From assembly GCF_026168515.1 (NCBI RefSeq), contig NZ_CP093443.1:2232001-2296000 (forward strand): a stretch of 64,000 bases of DNA. Reading direction: 5' to 3'. Under the pieces are notes generated by a model that was given only the letters and a program-made list of their open reading frames with translations, searched no databases and was not told where the DNA came from. Numbering within the stretch: the first letter of the stretch is position 1; every line of letters starts with the position of its first letter. This DNA comes from Brevibacterium spongiae (GTDB lineage Bacteria; Actinomycetota; Actinomycetes; Actinomycetales; Brevibacteriaceae). This document shows, piece after piece, positions 47,635 through 57,790 of the stretch. Both the position numbers and the translations under genes were made by a program.

Positions 47635-48680
47635 TCGGCACTCCCCCACAGGTCGTAGGCTTCGACGATCTTCGTCACCAGCGAGTGCCGGACGACGTCC
47701 TTGCTGCCCAGTTCGCAGAACTGCATGTCGTCGATGCCGTCGAGGATCTCACGCACGACCTTGAGTCCGCTGCGGGTCTTGCCCGGCAGGTCGATCTGGG
47801 AGACGTCTCCGGTCACGACCATGCGTGAGCCGAAGCCGAGCCGGGTGAGGAACATCTTCATCTGCTCGGCAGTCGTGTTCTGTGCTTCGTCGAGGATGAT
47901 GAAGGCATCGTTGAGTGTGCGTCCGCGCATATACGCCAAGGGTGCGACCTCGATGGTGCCGGTCTCGATGAGCAGCGGGATCGATTCGGGGTCGACCATA
48001 TCGTGCAGCGCATCGTAGAGCGGGCGCACATAGGGGTCGATCTTCTCGTTCAGGGTGCCCGGCAGGTAGCCCAGGGATTCGCCGGCTTCGACGGCGGGCC
48101 GGGTGAGGATGATCCGCGAGACCTCTTTGTGCTGGAGGGCGTTGACGGCCATCGCCATGGCCAGGTAGGTCTTGCCGGTGCCGGCGGGGCCGATGCCGAA
48201 GGTGATCGTGTGGTTGCGGATGGCCTTGACGTAGTCGTGCTGGCCCATCGTCTTCGGACGGATCGACTTGCCCCGCGTGGACAGGATGTTCGTGCCCAAC
48301 ACCGCCGAGGCGGCCGCCCCTTCGGAAGAGAACTTCGTGACCCGTTCGATCGTCTCATCGTTGATCCGATGTCCGGCCGCGTAGAGCTTCTTCAGCTCTC
48401 CGATGACGCTGACGAAGGCTTCGACCCGTTTCGGATCGCCGGCGGCCTGGACCTGGTTGGCGCGCACGTGGATGTCGAGGTCGTCGAACGACTTCTCCAG
48501 GGTGCGCAGGTTCGCTTCCCCGGGTCCGAAGAATTCGACGAGGTCGATGGAGTCGGGGATGACGAGCCGCACGGAGTCAGCGGCATGGGAGTCCGCCGGG
48601 GCGTCGGCGCCGGTCGAGTCGGAGTCGGTGTTCACAGGGTCCGTGGTGGGGTGGGTGATGTCCAGAATGTTCCTTTGCAT
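47631..48680 (-). CDS. phoH: PhoH-like ATPase
   Basis: Cytosolic P-loop ATPase of 349 residues. Walker A GIGPAGTGKTYLAM, then RPAVEAGESLGYLPG, Walker B DAFIILDEAQNTT and the sensor VVTGDVSQIDLPG. Such proteins are proposed RNA helicase-like factors and travel with ybeY and era. A Thr/Asp-rich N-terminal tail precedes the domain. ATG at 48680; a 55-nt gap from rsmE holds a TAGGAT box that may give a secondary promoter. Confidence 0.94.
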   Translation of the reverse strand: MQRNILDITHPTTDPVNTDSDSTGADAPADSHAADSVRLVIPDSIDLVEFFGPGEANLRTLEKSFDDLDIHVRANQVQAAGDPKRVEAFVSVIGELKKLYAAGHRINDETIERVTKFSSEGAAASAVLGTNILSTRGKSIRPKTMGQHDYVKAIRNHTITFGIGPAGTGKTYLAMAMAVNALQHKEVSRIILTRPAVEAGESLGYLPGTLNEKIDPYVRPLYDALHDMVDPESIPLLIETGTIEVAPLAYMRGRTLNDAFIILDEAQNTTAEQMKMFLTRLGFGSRMVVTGDVSQIDLPGKTRSGLKVVREILDGIDDMQFCELGSKDVVRHSLVTKIVEAYDLWGSAE

Positions 48681-48735
48681 GCGGGCGCGCCGTCGCCGGC
48701 GGCGCCGGAGTGTGCTTCCATCCTAGTCCGATGCC

Positions 48736-49488
48736 TCACCATCGGCCCAATGAATTCTGGGCCAAGACGAGGCCGGCGGATCCGGCAGACGAGGATCGCA
48801 GGATGGTCGGGCCCAGCAGCACAGGTGCGGCGCCATGTTCCTGCAGGGCCGTGAGTTCGCTGTCGCTGATGCCGCCTTCGGGTCCGACGACGAAGACGAT
48901 GCGGTCGGGCAGTTCGCCTGTCGTGAGGTCTCGCAGGGCAGCAGTCAGCGTGGTCTGCGCGGTCTCATGGAGGACGAAGACCGCATCGGAATCGTCGAGG
49001 TGTCGGGCCAGGGAGGCGCCGCGGACGAGTTCGTGCAGCTGCGGGAAGTGGGAGCGCCTGGCCTGCAGGGATGCGGCGTGGAGCAGGTTCTCCCATTTCG
49101 CCGCCATCTTCTCCCGCTTCTTCGCCGGCCAGTCGGCGATCGAGCGCTCGGCGGCCCAGGGAATGACGTCGTCGACGCCGATCTCTGTGGCCGTTTCGAT
49201 GGCCTGCAGGTCGCGGTCTCCCTTGGCCAGTGCTTGGACGAGGACGAGGCGCGGTGCCGGGGCCGGTTCCGTGGTCACAGCGGTGACGTCGATGGAGACT
49301 TCCGTCGCCGAGGCGGTCGTGACGGTGCCGCGGGCACGTGTGCCGGCCCCGTCGACGATGTCGATGACCTCGCCGGGCCCGATCCGTCGCACCCGCACCG
49401 CATGCCCGGCCACGTCCTCACCGAGGGTGAGGACCTGTCCGGGGACCGCCTCGGCGGCCGCTGCGGAGCGGAAGACGGGAAGGCTCAC
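48736..49488 (-). CDS. rsmE: 16S rRNA (uracil-1498-N3)-methyltransferase
   Basis: SPOUT methyltransferase of 250 residues. The PUA-like N-terminal part ([20 protein letters not shown]) is followed by the SAM-knot motifs [20 protein letters not shown] and [19 protein letters not shown] start overlapping the dnaJ stop by 4 nt. Typical member of the hrcA-dnaJ-rsmE cluster. Confidence 0.95.
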   Translation of the reverse strand: MSLPVFRSAAAAEAVPGQVLTLGEDVAGHAVRVRRIGPGEVIDIVDGAGTRARGTVTTASATEVSIDVTAVTTEPAPAPRLVLVQALAKGDRDLQAIETATEIGVDDVIPWAAERSIADWPAKKREKMAAKWENLLHAASLQARRSHFPQLHELVRGASLARHLDDSDAVFVLHETAQTTLTAALRDLTTGELPDRIVFVVGPEGGISDSELTALQEHGAAPVLLGPTILRSSSAGSAGLVLAQNSLGRW

Positions 49489-50600
49489 CGACCGGCGAAC
49501 CTTTCGCGCATCCGGGAGAACACTCCACGGTTCTCGGTGCTGATCTGCGCGCGCGGGGCTTCTTCTCCGCGCAGCTGTGCGAGCTTCTCGAGCAGCTCGC
49601 GCTGTTCGTCATCGAGCTTCTCGGGGGTGAGCACATCGACGGTGATGAGCAGGTCGCCGCGGGTCTCCGAACGCAGGCGGGTCGCTCCGAGTCCGGGAAG
49701 TTTGACGACCGTGCCCGACTGGGTGCCGGCGGCGATGTTGAGGTCCTGGGTTCCGTCGAAGGTTTCGAACGGGATCGTCGCACCCAGGGTGGCCGCTGTC
49801 ATCGGCACGGCCACTGCGGCACGGAGGTTGTCGCCGTCACGGTGGAAGACCTCATGGCGGGTGACCATGACCTCGACGAAGAGGTCGCCGGCGGGTCCGC
49901 CGCCGGGGCCGACCTCGCCCTGGCTGGAGAGCTGGATGCGGGTGCCGTCGGAGACTCCGGCGGGAATGCGGATCTTCATCGTCCGCTGCTTGCGCACTCG
50001 TCCGTCGCCCTGGCAGTTGAGGCAGGGGTTCGGGATGACTGTGCCGAAGCCGTGGCAGGAGTTGCACGTCTGGTTCGTGACCATCTGGCCCAGCAGGGTC
50101 CGGGTCATGCGCTGGACGCTGCCGGCACCATGGCACAGGCTGCATGTCTCGACCGAGGTGCCTTCCTGGGTTCCGGCACCGGAGCACGTGTCGCAGACGA
50201 CGGCGGTGGTCACATCGAGGTCGACGGTGCCGCCGAAGGCCGCGGTCCTGAGGTCGATGTTGACCCCGACGAGCGCGTCCTTGCCGCGCTGGGTGCGTGG
50301 GATCGGGCCTGCCGCCTGTCCGCCTCCGCCGCCGAAGAAGGTTTCGAAGATGTCTCCGAAACCGCCGAAGCCGCCGCCGGCTGGGAAGCCCTGACCGTTC
50401 TCGCCGCCGCCCATGTCGTAGTTGCGGCGCTTCTCCGGGTCGGAGAGCACATCGTAGGCCAGTGAGATGGCTTTGAATTCGTCCTCGTGGCCGGGATTGA
50501 CGTCCGGGTGGTATTTGCGTGCCAGCTTCCTGTACGACGACTTGATCTCAGCCGCAGAAGCATCCTTGGACACTCCGAGTGTTTCATAGTGATCGGCCAC
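49485..50600 (-). CDS. dnaJ: Chaperone DnaJ
   Basis: Hsp40 co-chaperone of DnaK. It has 371 residues: a J-domain with KYHPDVNPG (HPD), a Gly/Phe-rich linker ([18 protein letters not shown]), a zinc-binding region with four CxxCxGxG-type repeats ([36 protein letters not shown]) and the C-terminal peptide-binding domains. This is the hrcA-linked copy (DnaJ2 type in actinobacteria); no dnaK-grpE nearby. GTG start, 126 nt after hrcA. Confidence 0.96.
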   Translation of the reverse strand: MADHYETLGVSKDASAAEIKSSYRKLARKYHPDVNPGHEDEFKAISLAYDVLSDPEKRRNYDMGGGENGQGFPAGGGFGGFGDIFETFFGGGGGQAAGPIPRTQRGKDALVGVNIDLRTAAFGGTVDLDVTTAVVCDTCSGAGTQEGTSVETCSLCHGAGSVQRMTRTLLGQMVTNQTCNSCHGFGTVIPNPCLNCQGDGRVRKQRTMKIRIPAGVSDGTRIQLSSQGEVGPGGGPAGDLFVEVMVTRHEVFHRDGDNLRAAVAVPMTAATLGATIPFETFDGTQDLNIAAGTQSGTVVKLPGLGATRLRSETRGDLLITVDVLTPEKLDDEQRELLEKLAQLRGEEAPRAQISTENRGVFSRMRERFAGR

Positions 50601-50726
50601 AGAAACTTCTCTCTCCCTGACGTAGTGGTGTTCTCTGTTCGTGGTGGTCCCGGCGCGTGTGCGCAGTCCTCACCGATGTGGTTGTGCCCGCTGCCGGGCG
50701 CCTCCGGCTCTGCCTGCCCAGGGGCC

Positions 50727-51773
50727 CTACCCTCGATCGAGAATCGAGGACACGTACTTCGCGACGGCTCGGACAGCCGAGATCGTCGTCGGATAGTCCA
50801 TTCTGGTAGGACCGAGCACCGCCAGTCTGGCCGAGGAACCCGCGTCATGACCATATTCGGCGGCCACGACGGAAGTCGAACTGAATGATTCGTGAGTATT
50901 CTCACGCCCGATGCGCACGCTGATCTCGTCCTGGTCTTCGGCCATCGAGGTCAGCAGCTTGAGCAGCACCACCTGTTCCTCGAAGGCTTCGAGGATGGGG
51001 GCCATCTTCTCGCCGAACTCGTGACCCGAGCGGGCGAGGTTGGCGGTGCCGGCCATGATGATGCGCTCTTCGCGTGTGGCGGCGACGAGGTCGATGACGG
51101 CGGCACGGATCTGGCGAAGGCCGTTCTCGTCGCGGGCCTCGGACTCACTCGGACCGGGATTGGCACCGGCCGCCTCGGCGAGAGGTGCGGAGCCGAGGAC
51201 CGCGGAGAGCTTGCGGCCGGCGAATTCGGTGTTGATCTGGTCACGCAGTCCGCGGATCGTGTCGTCGTCGACTGAGGCCGATGTGATGATGATCTTCTGT
51301 TCGACCTGTCCGGCGTCGGTGATGAGGACGACGAGGATGCGGCCGGGGCCGAGGCCGACGATCTCGATGTGCTTGATCCGGGCGCGGGAGACAGTCGGAT
51401 ATTGGATGAGTGCGACCTGGTGGGTCAGTCCCGACAGCACGCGCACGGTGCGGTCGAGCATTTCGTCGAGGTCGACGTCACCGTCGATGAGCTGGAAGAT
51501 CGCCCGCCGTTCGGCGCTGGTCAGCGGTTTGAATTCGTCGATGCGGTCGACGAACATCCGATAGCCGAGGTCGGTGGGGATCCGACCAGCTGAGGTGTGC
51601 GGTTGGGCGATATAGCCCTCCTGCTCGAGCTGGGCCATGTCGTTGCGGATCGTCGCCGGAGAGACGCCGAGGGTGTGGCGCTGCACGATCGCCTTCGAGC
51701 CGACGGGTTCGTTGGTGGCGACGAAGTCCTCGACGATGGCGCGCAGCACCTGTGCTCGTCTGCTGTCATTCAT
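50727..51773 (-). CDS. hrcA: Heat-inducible transcription repressor HrcA
   Basis: Winged-helix repressor that binds CIRCE elements and is folded by GroEL. It has 348 residues from the ATG at 51773, which has GGAGGAGG 6 nt upstream. The N-terminal helix-turn-helix shows as SKAIVQRHTLGVSPATIRNDMAQLEQEGYIAQPHTSAGRIPT; the rest is the GAF-like dimer domain. A CIRCE element lies 80 nt upstream, so the gene represses itself and the downstream operon. Confidence 0.96.
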   Translation of the reverse strand: MNDSRRAQVLRAIVEDFVATNEPVGSKAIVQRHTLGVSPATIRNDMAQLEQEGYIAQPHTSAGRIPTDLGYRMFVDRIDEFKPLTSAERRAIFQLIDGDVDLDEMLDRTVRVLSGLTHQVALIQYPTVSRARIKHIEIVGLGPGRILVVLITDAGQVEQKIIITSASVDDDTIRGLRDQINTEFAGRKLSAVLGSAPLAEAAGANPGPSESEARDENGLRQIRAAVIDLVAATREERIIMAGTANLARSGHEFGEKMAPILEAFEEQVVLLKLLTSMAEDQDEISVRIGRENTHESFSSTSVVAAEYGHDAGSSARLAVLGPTRMDYPTTISAVRAVAKYVSSILDRG

Positions 51774-51852
51774 CACGGACCTCCTCCCCGTCTCTGCTCC
51801 GCGCGCCGTGTTCCTGGCACACGATCCGCATGCCGACCTGACCGTGCCCGGT

Positions 51853-51879
51853 CTGGCACTCATCGCGTCTGAGTGCCAA
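51853..51879. promoter_or_regulatory. CIRCE operator for HrcA
   Basis: CTGGCACTC, 9-nt spacer, GAGTGCCAA, close to the consensus TTAGCACTC-N9-GAGTGCTAA with the core GGCACTC/GAGTGCC perfect. Placed about 80 nt upstream of hrcA, and also 105-110 nt upstream of the divergent DUF3097 gene. Confidence 0.92.
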
Positions 51880-51975
51880 TTCTACGCCTCTCGCCTCTCG
51901 ATTTCATTTCTGGGGCTGTCTTCCTCATTTCCGGGGCGGCCCGCGGGTCTGCGCGAGGTCCGGAGGCTCCTTGAT

Positions 51976-51981
51976 TAGGGT
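51976..51981 (+). promoter_or_regulatory. Possible -10 box of the DUF3097 gene
   Basis: TAGGGT, 8 nt before the GTG at 51990; no ribosome binding site between them. Consistent with a nearly leaderless message. Confidence 0.35.
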
Positions 51982-51989
51982 AGGTGCCC

Positions 51990-52850
51990 GTGAATGCTTT
52001 TGATCGCTATGGACCCGATGTGCTCTCCGGCTCCTCACCGTCGTCTCACCGTCCGAAGAAGTCCCGTCCGGTCGAGCTCGGGCTGGGCATGGTCCTCGAG
52101 GATGCGATGAGCGGATACGTCGGCGCGGTCGTGGGTGCGGAGAAGACCACGTCCGGCGTCGTCGTCAAGCTCGAGGACCGCAACGGAAAGGTGCGTGCCT
52201 TCCCCTTGGGTCCGGGATTCCTGCTCGAGGGTCAGCCTGTCGATCTGCGGCTGCCGACGAAGAAGCCGGCGCAGACTCCGGGACGCACAGCCTCCGGATC
52301 GCGTGCCGTCGCCGGTGCGAAGGCGCGGGTGGCGCGCGGTTCGCGCATCTGGGTCGAGGGCAAACACGATGCCGAACTGGTCGAGAAGATCTGGGGCGAC
52401 GATCTGCGCATCGAAGGCGTCGTCGTCGAGCCCCTCGGCGGCCTCGATGACGTCGCCGACAAACTCGCAGCCTTCGGCCCGGACCGGGAGCATCGGGTCG
52501 GTGTGCTCGCCGACCATCTCGTCGACGGGACGAAGGAATCGAAGATCGCCGAGGCGGTCCGCGCCGACCCGCGCTACCGCGATGTCGTCCACATCATCGG
52601 CCATCCGTATGTCGACATCTGGCAGGCCGTGAAGCCGCATGTCGTCGGCATCGGACAATGGCCGGTCGTCCCCCGTGGTGAGGATTGGAAGACGGGCATT
52701 CTGCGCCGGATCGGGTGGCCCCACGCCGACCACAGGGACGTCGCCCGCGGGTGGGTCCGCATCCTCGGGAAGGTGAACACGATCGCCGATGTCGAACCGA
52801 CACTGTCAGGTCGGGTCGAGGAGCTCATCGACTTCGTCACTGTCGGCTGA
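51990..52850 (+). CDS. DUF3097 family protein
   Basis: Protein of 286 residues. After a disordered N-terminus there is a small beta domain (GLGMVLEDAMSGYVGAVVG), a basic linker, then a TOPRIM-like segment (RIWVEGKHDAELVEKIWGDDLRIEGVVVEPLGG, GVLADHLVDGTKESKIAE, HIIGHPYVDIWQAVKP). The EGKxD and DxxxDG-like acidic motifs suggest nucleotide or nucleic acid chemistry, but the family has no known function. A second GTG 6 nt upstream is an alternative start. Divergent from hrcA. Confidence 0.85.
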   Translation: MNAFDRYGPDVLSGSSPSSHRPKKSRPVELGLGMVLEDAMSGYVGAVVGAEKTTSGVVVKLEDRNGKVRAFPLGPGFLLEGQPVDLRLPTKKPAQTPGRTASGSRAVAGAKARVARGSRIWVEGKHDAELVEKIWGDDLRIEGVVVEPLGGLDDVADKLAAFGPDREHRVGVLADHLVDGTKESKIAEAVRADPRYRDVVHIIGHPYVDIWQAVKPHVVGIGQWPVVPRGEDWKTGILRRIGWPHADHRDVARGWVRILGKVNTIADVEPTLSGRVEELIDFVTVG

Positions 52851-52953
52851 TCCTCAGTTGTTGCGAACCTGGAACAGGATCGGGTCTTTCGGATGCCTCC
52901 GGGTGCCGATGGCTGGGATAGTGTGAAACGACAAAGGCAGTGAAAGGACCATC

Positions 52954-53619
52954 ATGTCGTTCAATCCCCAGCAGCCGAACAGCGGCCGCCCCATGCCCCC
53001 GCACTACTCGCAGGCCTCGGGGCCGCAGCAGCCCTACTCCCGACAGCCTGGTGCGCAGAGCTACAGTTTCGGTCAGCCCGGCAGCCAGCAGCCGAACTAC
53101 GGGCAGCCCGGTTATGGTCAGAATGGTCCCGGTTACGGTCAGCCTGGTTCCGGTGGGCAGTACGGTCCCGGTGGGCCACAGCCTTTCGTCGATCCCGCGC
53201 TCTTCGACTCCCGCAATCTGCCCGACGCCGCCTACGGCCCCGAATCACCGCCTTTCTGGATGGCCAGCGAGTCGGAGCGGACCACGGCCATGTGGTCGCA
53301 TCTGGGCAGTCTGCTCTTCGGGTACCTGCCTCTCATCATGTTCCTCGTCAAGAAGGACGAATCGCCGTTCGTGCGCGAACACACCCGTCAGGGACTCAAC
53401 GCGCTGATCACGAACACGATCGCCACCATTGCAGCATTCTTCGTCTTCGGCATGGTCGGCTTCCTTCTCGCCTTCGTCACCTTCGGGCTGAGCATGTTCC
53501 TGATGTATGTCGCATTCATCGTGCCCTGCGTCTACATCGTCCTCTACATCATCGCCGGCATCGCGGCCAACCGCGGCGAGGGCTACAAGATGCCGCTCGT
53601 CTTCGATTTCGTCAAGTGA
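52954..53619 (+). CDS. DUF4870 membrane protein with Gly/Gln/Tyr-rich tail, copy 1
   Basis: Protein of 221 residues. Residues 1-75 are low complexity (GQPGYGQNGPGYGQPG style); residues 100-215 match the DUF4870 layout: ERTTAMWSHLGSLLFGYLP, a KKDESPFVREHTRQGLNALI loop, two long hydrophobic segments, and AGIAANRGEGYKMP at the end. Start ATG with AAAGGA upstream and a GATAGT box near 52917-52922. Function unknown; the membrane part resembles that of its neighbour. Confidence 0.85.
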   Translation: MSFNPQQPNSGRPMPPHYSQASGPQQPYSRQPGAQSYSFGQPGSQQPNYGQPGYGQNGPGYGQPGSGGQYGPGGPQPFVDPALFDSRNLPDAAYGPESPPFWMASESERTTAMWSHLGSLLFGYLPLIMFLVKKDESPFVREHTRQGLNALITNTIATIAAFFVFGMVGFLLAFVTFGLSMFLMYVAFIVPCVYIVLYIIAGIAANRGEGYKMPLVFDFVK

Positions 53620-53732
53620 TTGATCGTCCTCGGGCGAGTTGAACCGGTCGCTGCGTTCATTCACCCCGTTGTCACTGAACCGCAGGGCTTCTGCGTTACT
53701 GTGGTGTGACTGCAACCTCAGAAGGGACTCTC

Positions 53733-54494
53733 ATGTCGGACAACCCCCAGCAGCCGAACAACGACCAGTCGCGGCCGATGCCTCCGAACTACTCTCCGCA
53801 GTCCGGCTCCCAGCCGCCCGCGGGTTCACAGCAGCAGTACGGCTCGCAGCAGCAGGGTTCGCAGCCCGGCTACGGTTCCCAGCAGCAGAATCCTCAGTAC
53901 GGCTCGCAGCAGGCGTATGGTTCGCAGCAGCAATACGGTTCACAGCAGGCTTACGGAGGGCAGCAGGCCCCAGGTTCCGGGCAGCCGTACGGATCCCAGC
54001 AATCGTACGGGCAGCCGGGAGGCTACGGCGCAGGTCCCGTCGGAGCCTCCTCAGCCTTCGGTCCGGCCGCCTCGGTGCCGATGGGAGCCGAACTTCCTCC
54101 GGCCGCCTACGGCCCCGGCTCGGTCGGCTTCTGGAATGCCGATCAGACCGAACGGACCACCGCGCTGTGGTCACACCTGGCGCACGCCGCTACCTATGTC
54201 ATCGGCCTCGGCTGGATCGTCACTCTCATCCTCTTCATCATCAACAAAGACAAGTCCCCTTATCTGCGGCATCACGGTGCGCAGTCACTGAACCTGCTCA
54301 TCGTCGGCGTCATCGCCGCATTCGGCATCGGGCTCATCGGAGGAATCCTCACGATCGTGGGAATCGGATTCCTCATCCTCCTGCTCCTGCCGGTACTCAC
54401 GATCTACATGATCGTCATCGAAATCATCGCCGGGTTGGCAGCCAACCGCGGTGAGGGATACCGCATCCCGATGACCCCGAACTGGATCAAGTGA
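53733..54494 (+). CDS. DUF4870 membrane protein with Gln/Ser/Tyr-rich tail, copy 2
   Basis: Protein of 253 residues from the ATG at 53733 (AAGGGA upstream). The tail (about 1-115) is built from YGSQQ-type repeats. The C-terminal domain repeats the copy 1 pattern: ERTTALWSHLAHAATYVIGL, INKDKSPYLRHHGAQSLNLL, two membrane spans and AGLAANRGEGYRIPMTPNWIK. It arose by tandem duplication of copy 1 or vice versa, but the tails have diverged in both sequence and length. Confidence 0.85.
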   Translation: MSDNPQQPNNDQSRPMPPNYSPQSGSQPPAGSQQQYGSQQQGSQPGYGSQQQNPQYGSQQAYGSQQQYGSQQAYGGQQAPGSGQPYGSQQSYGQPGGYGAGPVGASSAFGPAASVPMGAELPPAAYGPGSVGFWNADQTERTTALWSHLAHAATYVIGLGWIVTLILFIINKDKSPYLRHHGAQSLNLLIVGVIAAFGIGLIGGILTIVGIGFLILLLLPVLTIYMIVIEIIAGLAANRGEGYRIPMTPNWIK

Positions 54495-54539
54495 TCTGAC
54501 AGTCCCCGAGGGTCTCACCCCAGCAGATTCGCAGAGCAG

Positions 54540-54574
54540 CTCGCCCCGCCACCCGATCCGGGTGGCGGGGCGAG
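54540..54574. terminator. Bidirectional terminator between the DUF4870 pair and hemW
   Basis: Perfect 16-bp inverted repeat CTCGCCCCGCCACCCG with a 3-nt loop in the 86-nt gap between convergent genes, 45 nt after copy 2 and 6 nt after the hemW stop. Confidence 0.85.
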
Positions 54575-54580
54575 ACTCAT

Positions 54581-55810
54581 TCACACGTATTCGGTGAGGA
54601 TGCGGACCATATGATCGGCGAGCAGCCGACCCTGCAGGGTCGGCTGGAACCAGCCGTCGTCTGCCGCATCGCCGTCGAGCAGACCCTGCTTGACGAAGGT
54701 GCGGATCGCCTGTTCGCTGCCGGCGGCCAGCGAGTCGAGTCGCAGCTCCTTGTCGATGCGAGCCGAGAGCATGATCCTCTCGATCTCCCGAGTGCTGCCG
54801 TCGAGGACCTCACGTCCGATCGCCGGGGAATCGCCGGCCAGCAGTCGATCCGACCAGGCCTTCGGATGCTTGGCGTTCCAGAACCGCACTCCCCCGACGT
54901 GAGAATGCGCACCTGGACCGAACCCCCACCAATCGGCGTTGCGCCAGTAGGCCATATTGTGCGCACAGCGAGTCTCGGGCCCGGTCGACCAGTTGCTCAC
55001 CTCGTACCAGTGCAGTCCGGCGGCGGCCATCGCGGCATCGGCGATCTCGTATTTATCGGCCAGATCGTCCTCATCGGGCATCGGCAGCTGCCCACGACGG
55101 ACCATCGAACCCATCTTCGTTCCGGGTTCGACGATGAGCGAATAGGCCGAAATATGGTCGACCTCGTTCCCCAGAGCGACGTCGAGAGACCTGCGCCAAT
55201 CGTCGATCGACTCCTCTGGGGTGCCGTAGATGAGGTCGAGGCTGAGTTCGAGGCCTGCCGCCTTGACCCAGCGGGCCACCTCGGGGATCTTCTCAGGGTC
55301 ATGCGTCCGGTCCAGGGTCTTGAGCACATGCGGCACCGCCGACTGCATGCCCATGGAGATGCGATTGAAACCGGCGCCCGCCAATGTCGCGATATAAGCC
55401 GGGTCCAGGGTGTCGGGATTCGCTTCGGTCGTGACTTCGACATCGGCGGCCAGGTCGAACCTGGCGCGGATATCGTCCATCACTCCGGCGAGCACCTGGG
55501 CTGCCAGCAGCGTCGGGGTGCCTCCGCCGAAGAAGATCGTCGAGACCTCACGGTTGCCCGCCCCCGCCTCGGCGAGGGTGGACACGGACAGATCGAGCTC
55601 ACGTGCGAGGTTGGCACGGTAGTCGTCGCGGGACGCCCCCGGGCCGAGATCCTCGGCCGTGTAGGTGTTGAAGTCGCAGTACCCGCAGCGGACGCGGCAG
55701 TAGGGCACGTGGACGTAGAGGCTCAGCCCCCGGTCGGCAGCGCCGATGCCCGCCGAGGCGGGAAGGGAGCCGTCGAGCGGAGGAACCTCACCGGTCGGTT
55801 GGGCGGGCAC
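54581..55810 (-). CDS. hemW: Radical SAM HemW family protein (coproporphyrinogen III oxidase-like)
   Basis: Radical SAM enzyme of 409 residues. The cluster motif is CRVRCGYC (Cys38, Cys42, Cys45), followed by FFGGGTPTLL and the GYCDF-type Phe. HemW proteins act as heme chaperones rather than true HemN oxidases; the extra Cys of HemN is not evident here. The GTG start directly abuts the lepA stop with no spacer, so it is co-translated with lepA, a common actinobacterial and Gram-positive pairing. Confidence 0.93.
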   Translation of the reverse strand: MPAQPTGEVPPLDGSLPASAGIGAADRGLSLYVHVPYCRVRCGYCDFNTYTAEDLGPGASRDDYRANLARELDLSVSTLAEAGAGNREVSTIFFGGGTPTLLAAQVLAGVMDDIRARFDLAADVEVTTEANPDTLDPAYIATLAGAGFNRISMGMQSAVPHVLKTLDRTHDPEKIPEVARWVKAAGLELSLDLIYGTPEESIDDWRRSLDVALGNEVDHISAYSLIVEPGTKMGSMVRRGQLPMPDEDDLADKYEIADAAMAAAGLHWYEVSNWSTGPETRCAHNMAYWRNADWWGFGPGAHSHVGGVRFWNAKHPKAWSDRLLAGDSPAIGREVLDGSTREIERIMLSARIDKELRLDSLAAGSEQAIRTFVKQGLLDGDAADDGWFQPTLQGRLLADHMVRILTEYV

Positions 55811-57679
55811 TTACTTCTTGCTGTCTTTCGCATCCGGCTCATCCGAGGACAGGGCCGCGATGAACGCATCCTGCGGCACCTCGACGGTGCCGACCATCTT
55901 CATCCGCTTCTTGCCTTCCTTCTGCTTCTCGAGCAGTTTGCGCTTACGGCTGATGTCACCGCCGTAGCACTTGGACAGCACGTCCTTGCGGATCGCGCGG
56001 ATGGTCTCTCGGGCGATGATGCGGGAGCCGATGGCCGCCTGGATGGGCACCTCGAACTGCTGGCGCGGAATGAGCTTGCGCAGCTTCCCGGCCATCGCCA
56101 CACCGTAGGAGTAGGCCTTGTCGCGGTGGACGATGGCGGAGAACGCATCGACCTGATCGCCGTGCAGCAGGATGTCGACCTTGACCAGATCGGAGGCGTC
56201 CTGACCGTCGTCGGAGTAGTCGAGGGAGGCATATCCCTTGGTCCGGGACTTCAGCTGGTCGAAGAAGTCGAAGACGATCTCGGCCAGCGGCAGGCGGTAG
56301 CGGATCTCCACCCGGTCCGAGGACAGGTAGTCCATGCCCTGGAGTTTGCCGCGACGGTCCTGGCACAGCTCCATGACCGCGCCGATGTAGTCGCTCGGGG
56401 TGAGGATCGTCGCCTGAACCACCGGTTCCCGGACTTCCTTGATCTTGCCCGTCGGGTATTCGCTCGGGTTCGTCACGATCGTCTCGGAGCCGTCTTCCAA
56501 GGTCACATCGTAGATGACCGATGGTGCTGTGGAGATGAGATCGAGGTCGAACTCGCGCTCGAGACGGTCGCGCAGCACTTCGAGGTGGAGGAGCCCGAGG
56601 AATCCGCAGCGGAAGCCGAAGCCCAACGCTGTCGAGGTCTCGGGTTCGTAGGCCAGGGAGGCGTCGTTGAGTTTGAGTTTGTCGAGTGCGTCGCGCAGCA
56701 CCGGGTAGTCGGAGCCGTCGATGGGGAACAGACCGGAGAACACCATCGGCTTGGGTTCCCGGTAGCCCTCGAGCGCCTCGTCTGCGGGCTTCGCGGCCGC
56801 CGTGACGGTGTCACCGACCTTCGACAGACGCACATCCTTGACACCGGTGATGAGGTAGCCGACCTCGCCGACTCCCAGTCCCTTCGTCGCCTTCGGTTCG
56901 GGAGAGGAGACACCGATCTCAAGCAGTTCATGGGTGGTGCGGGTCGACATCATCTCGACCTTCTCACGCGGGGACAGCGAACCGTCGATGACGCGCACAT
57001 AGGTGACCACGCCGCGATAGGTGTCGTAGACGGAGTCGAAGATCATCGCCCGGGCCGGAGCCTCGGCGTCGCCGACCGGGGCGGGGATGTCGGTGATGAT
57101 CCGGTCGAGGACCTCCTCGACGCCTTCACCGGTCTTGCCGGACACGAGCAGGCAGTCCTCGGGTTCGCAGCCGATGAGATTCGCCAGCTCCTCGGCGTAC
57201 TTCTCCGGCTGTGCGGCAGGCAGGTCGATCTTGTTGAGCACGGGGATGATCGTGAGGTCGTTCTCCATGGCCAGGTACAGATTGGCCAGCGTCTGGGCCT
57301 CGATGCCCTGGGCGGAGTCGACGAGCAGCAGCGCACCCTCACACGCTGCCAGCGACCGAGAGACCTCGTAGCTGAAGTCCACGTGGCCCGGGGTGTCGAT
57401 CATGTTCAGCGCATACGGGGTGTCCTCGTGCTCCCAGGGCATGCGCACCGCCTGGGATTTGATGGTGATTCCGCGTTCGCGTTCGATGTCCATGCGGTCG
57501 AGATACTGAGCGCGCATATCGCGGTTCTCAACGACACCGGTCATCTGGAGCATGCGGTCGGCCAGCGTCGACTTGCCGTGGTCGATATGAGCGATGATGC
57601 AGAAATTGCGAATCAGCTCGGGTGAGGTGGCAGACGGTGAAATCCGCTTCACAGCTTCCTTATTCACCTGAGGTGACAT
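55811..57679 (-). CDS. lepA: Elongation factor 4 (LepA)
   Basis: Ribosome-associated GTPase that affects initiation and back-translocation. It has 622 residues: G-domain with [10 protein letters not shown] (about 32-41), [24 protein letters not shown], then EF2-like domains and the LepA C-terminal domain with [27 protein letters not shown] with GAAGGG upstream. Divergent from the exonuclease-fold gene at 57791. Confidence 0.98.
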   Translation of the reverse strand: MSPQVNKEAVKRISPSATSPELIRNFCIIAHIDHGKSTLADRMLQMTGVVENRDMRAQYLDRMDIERERGITIKSQAVRMPWEHEDTPYALNMIDTPGHVDFSYEVSRSLAACEGALLLVDSAQGIEAQTLANLYLAMENDLTIIPVLNKIDLPAAQPEKYAEELANLIGCEPEDCLLVSGKTGEGVEEVLDRIITDIPAPVGDAEAPARAMIFDSVYDTYRGVVTYVRVIDGSLSPREKVEMMSTRTTHELLEIGVSSPEPKATKGLGVGEVGYLITGVKDVRLSKVGDTVTAAAKPADEALEGYREPKPMVFSGLFPIDGSDYPVLRDALDKLKLNDASLAYEPETSTALGFGFRCGFLGLLHLEVLRDRLEREFDLDLISTAPSVIYDVTLEDGSETIVTNPSEYPTGKIKEVREPVVQATILTPSDYIGAVMELCQDRRGKLQGMDYLSSDRVEIRYRLPLAEIVFDFFDQLKSRTKGYASLDYSDDGQDASDLVKVDILLHGDQVDAFSAIVHRDKAYSYGVAMAGKLRKLIPRQQFEVPIQAAIGSRIIARETIRAIRKDVLSKCYGGDISRKRKLLEKQKEGKKRMKMVGTVEVPQDAFIAALSSDEPDAKDSKK

Positions 57680-57790
57680 GAACGCCCTTCCTTCGACAGA
57701 TCAGATCCCCCATTCTTTCATGACTTGCGCGCGGACTCGGAATCCGTGCCGAAGCCGCGATTTCGGACCGCGATCGGCGAAGATGGACGC

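Noticed and set aside
54611..57625. Plus-strand open frame of about 1000 codons opposite hemW and lepA
   Set aside because: It lies antisense to two well-conserved genes, its protein has no recognisable domain, and long antisense frames are expected at this GC content.
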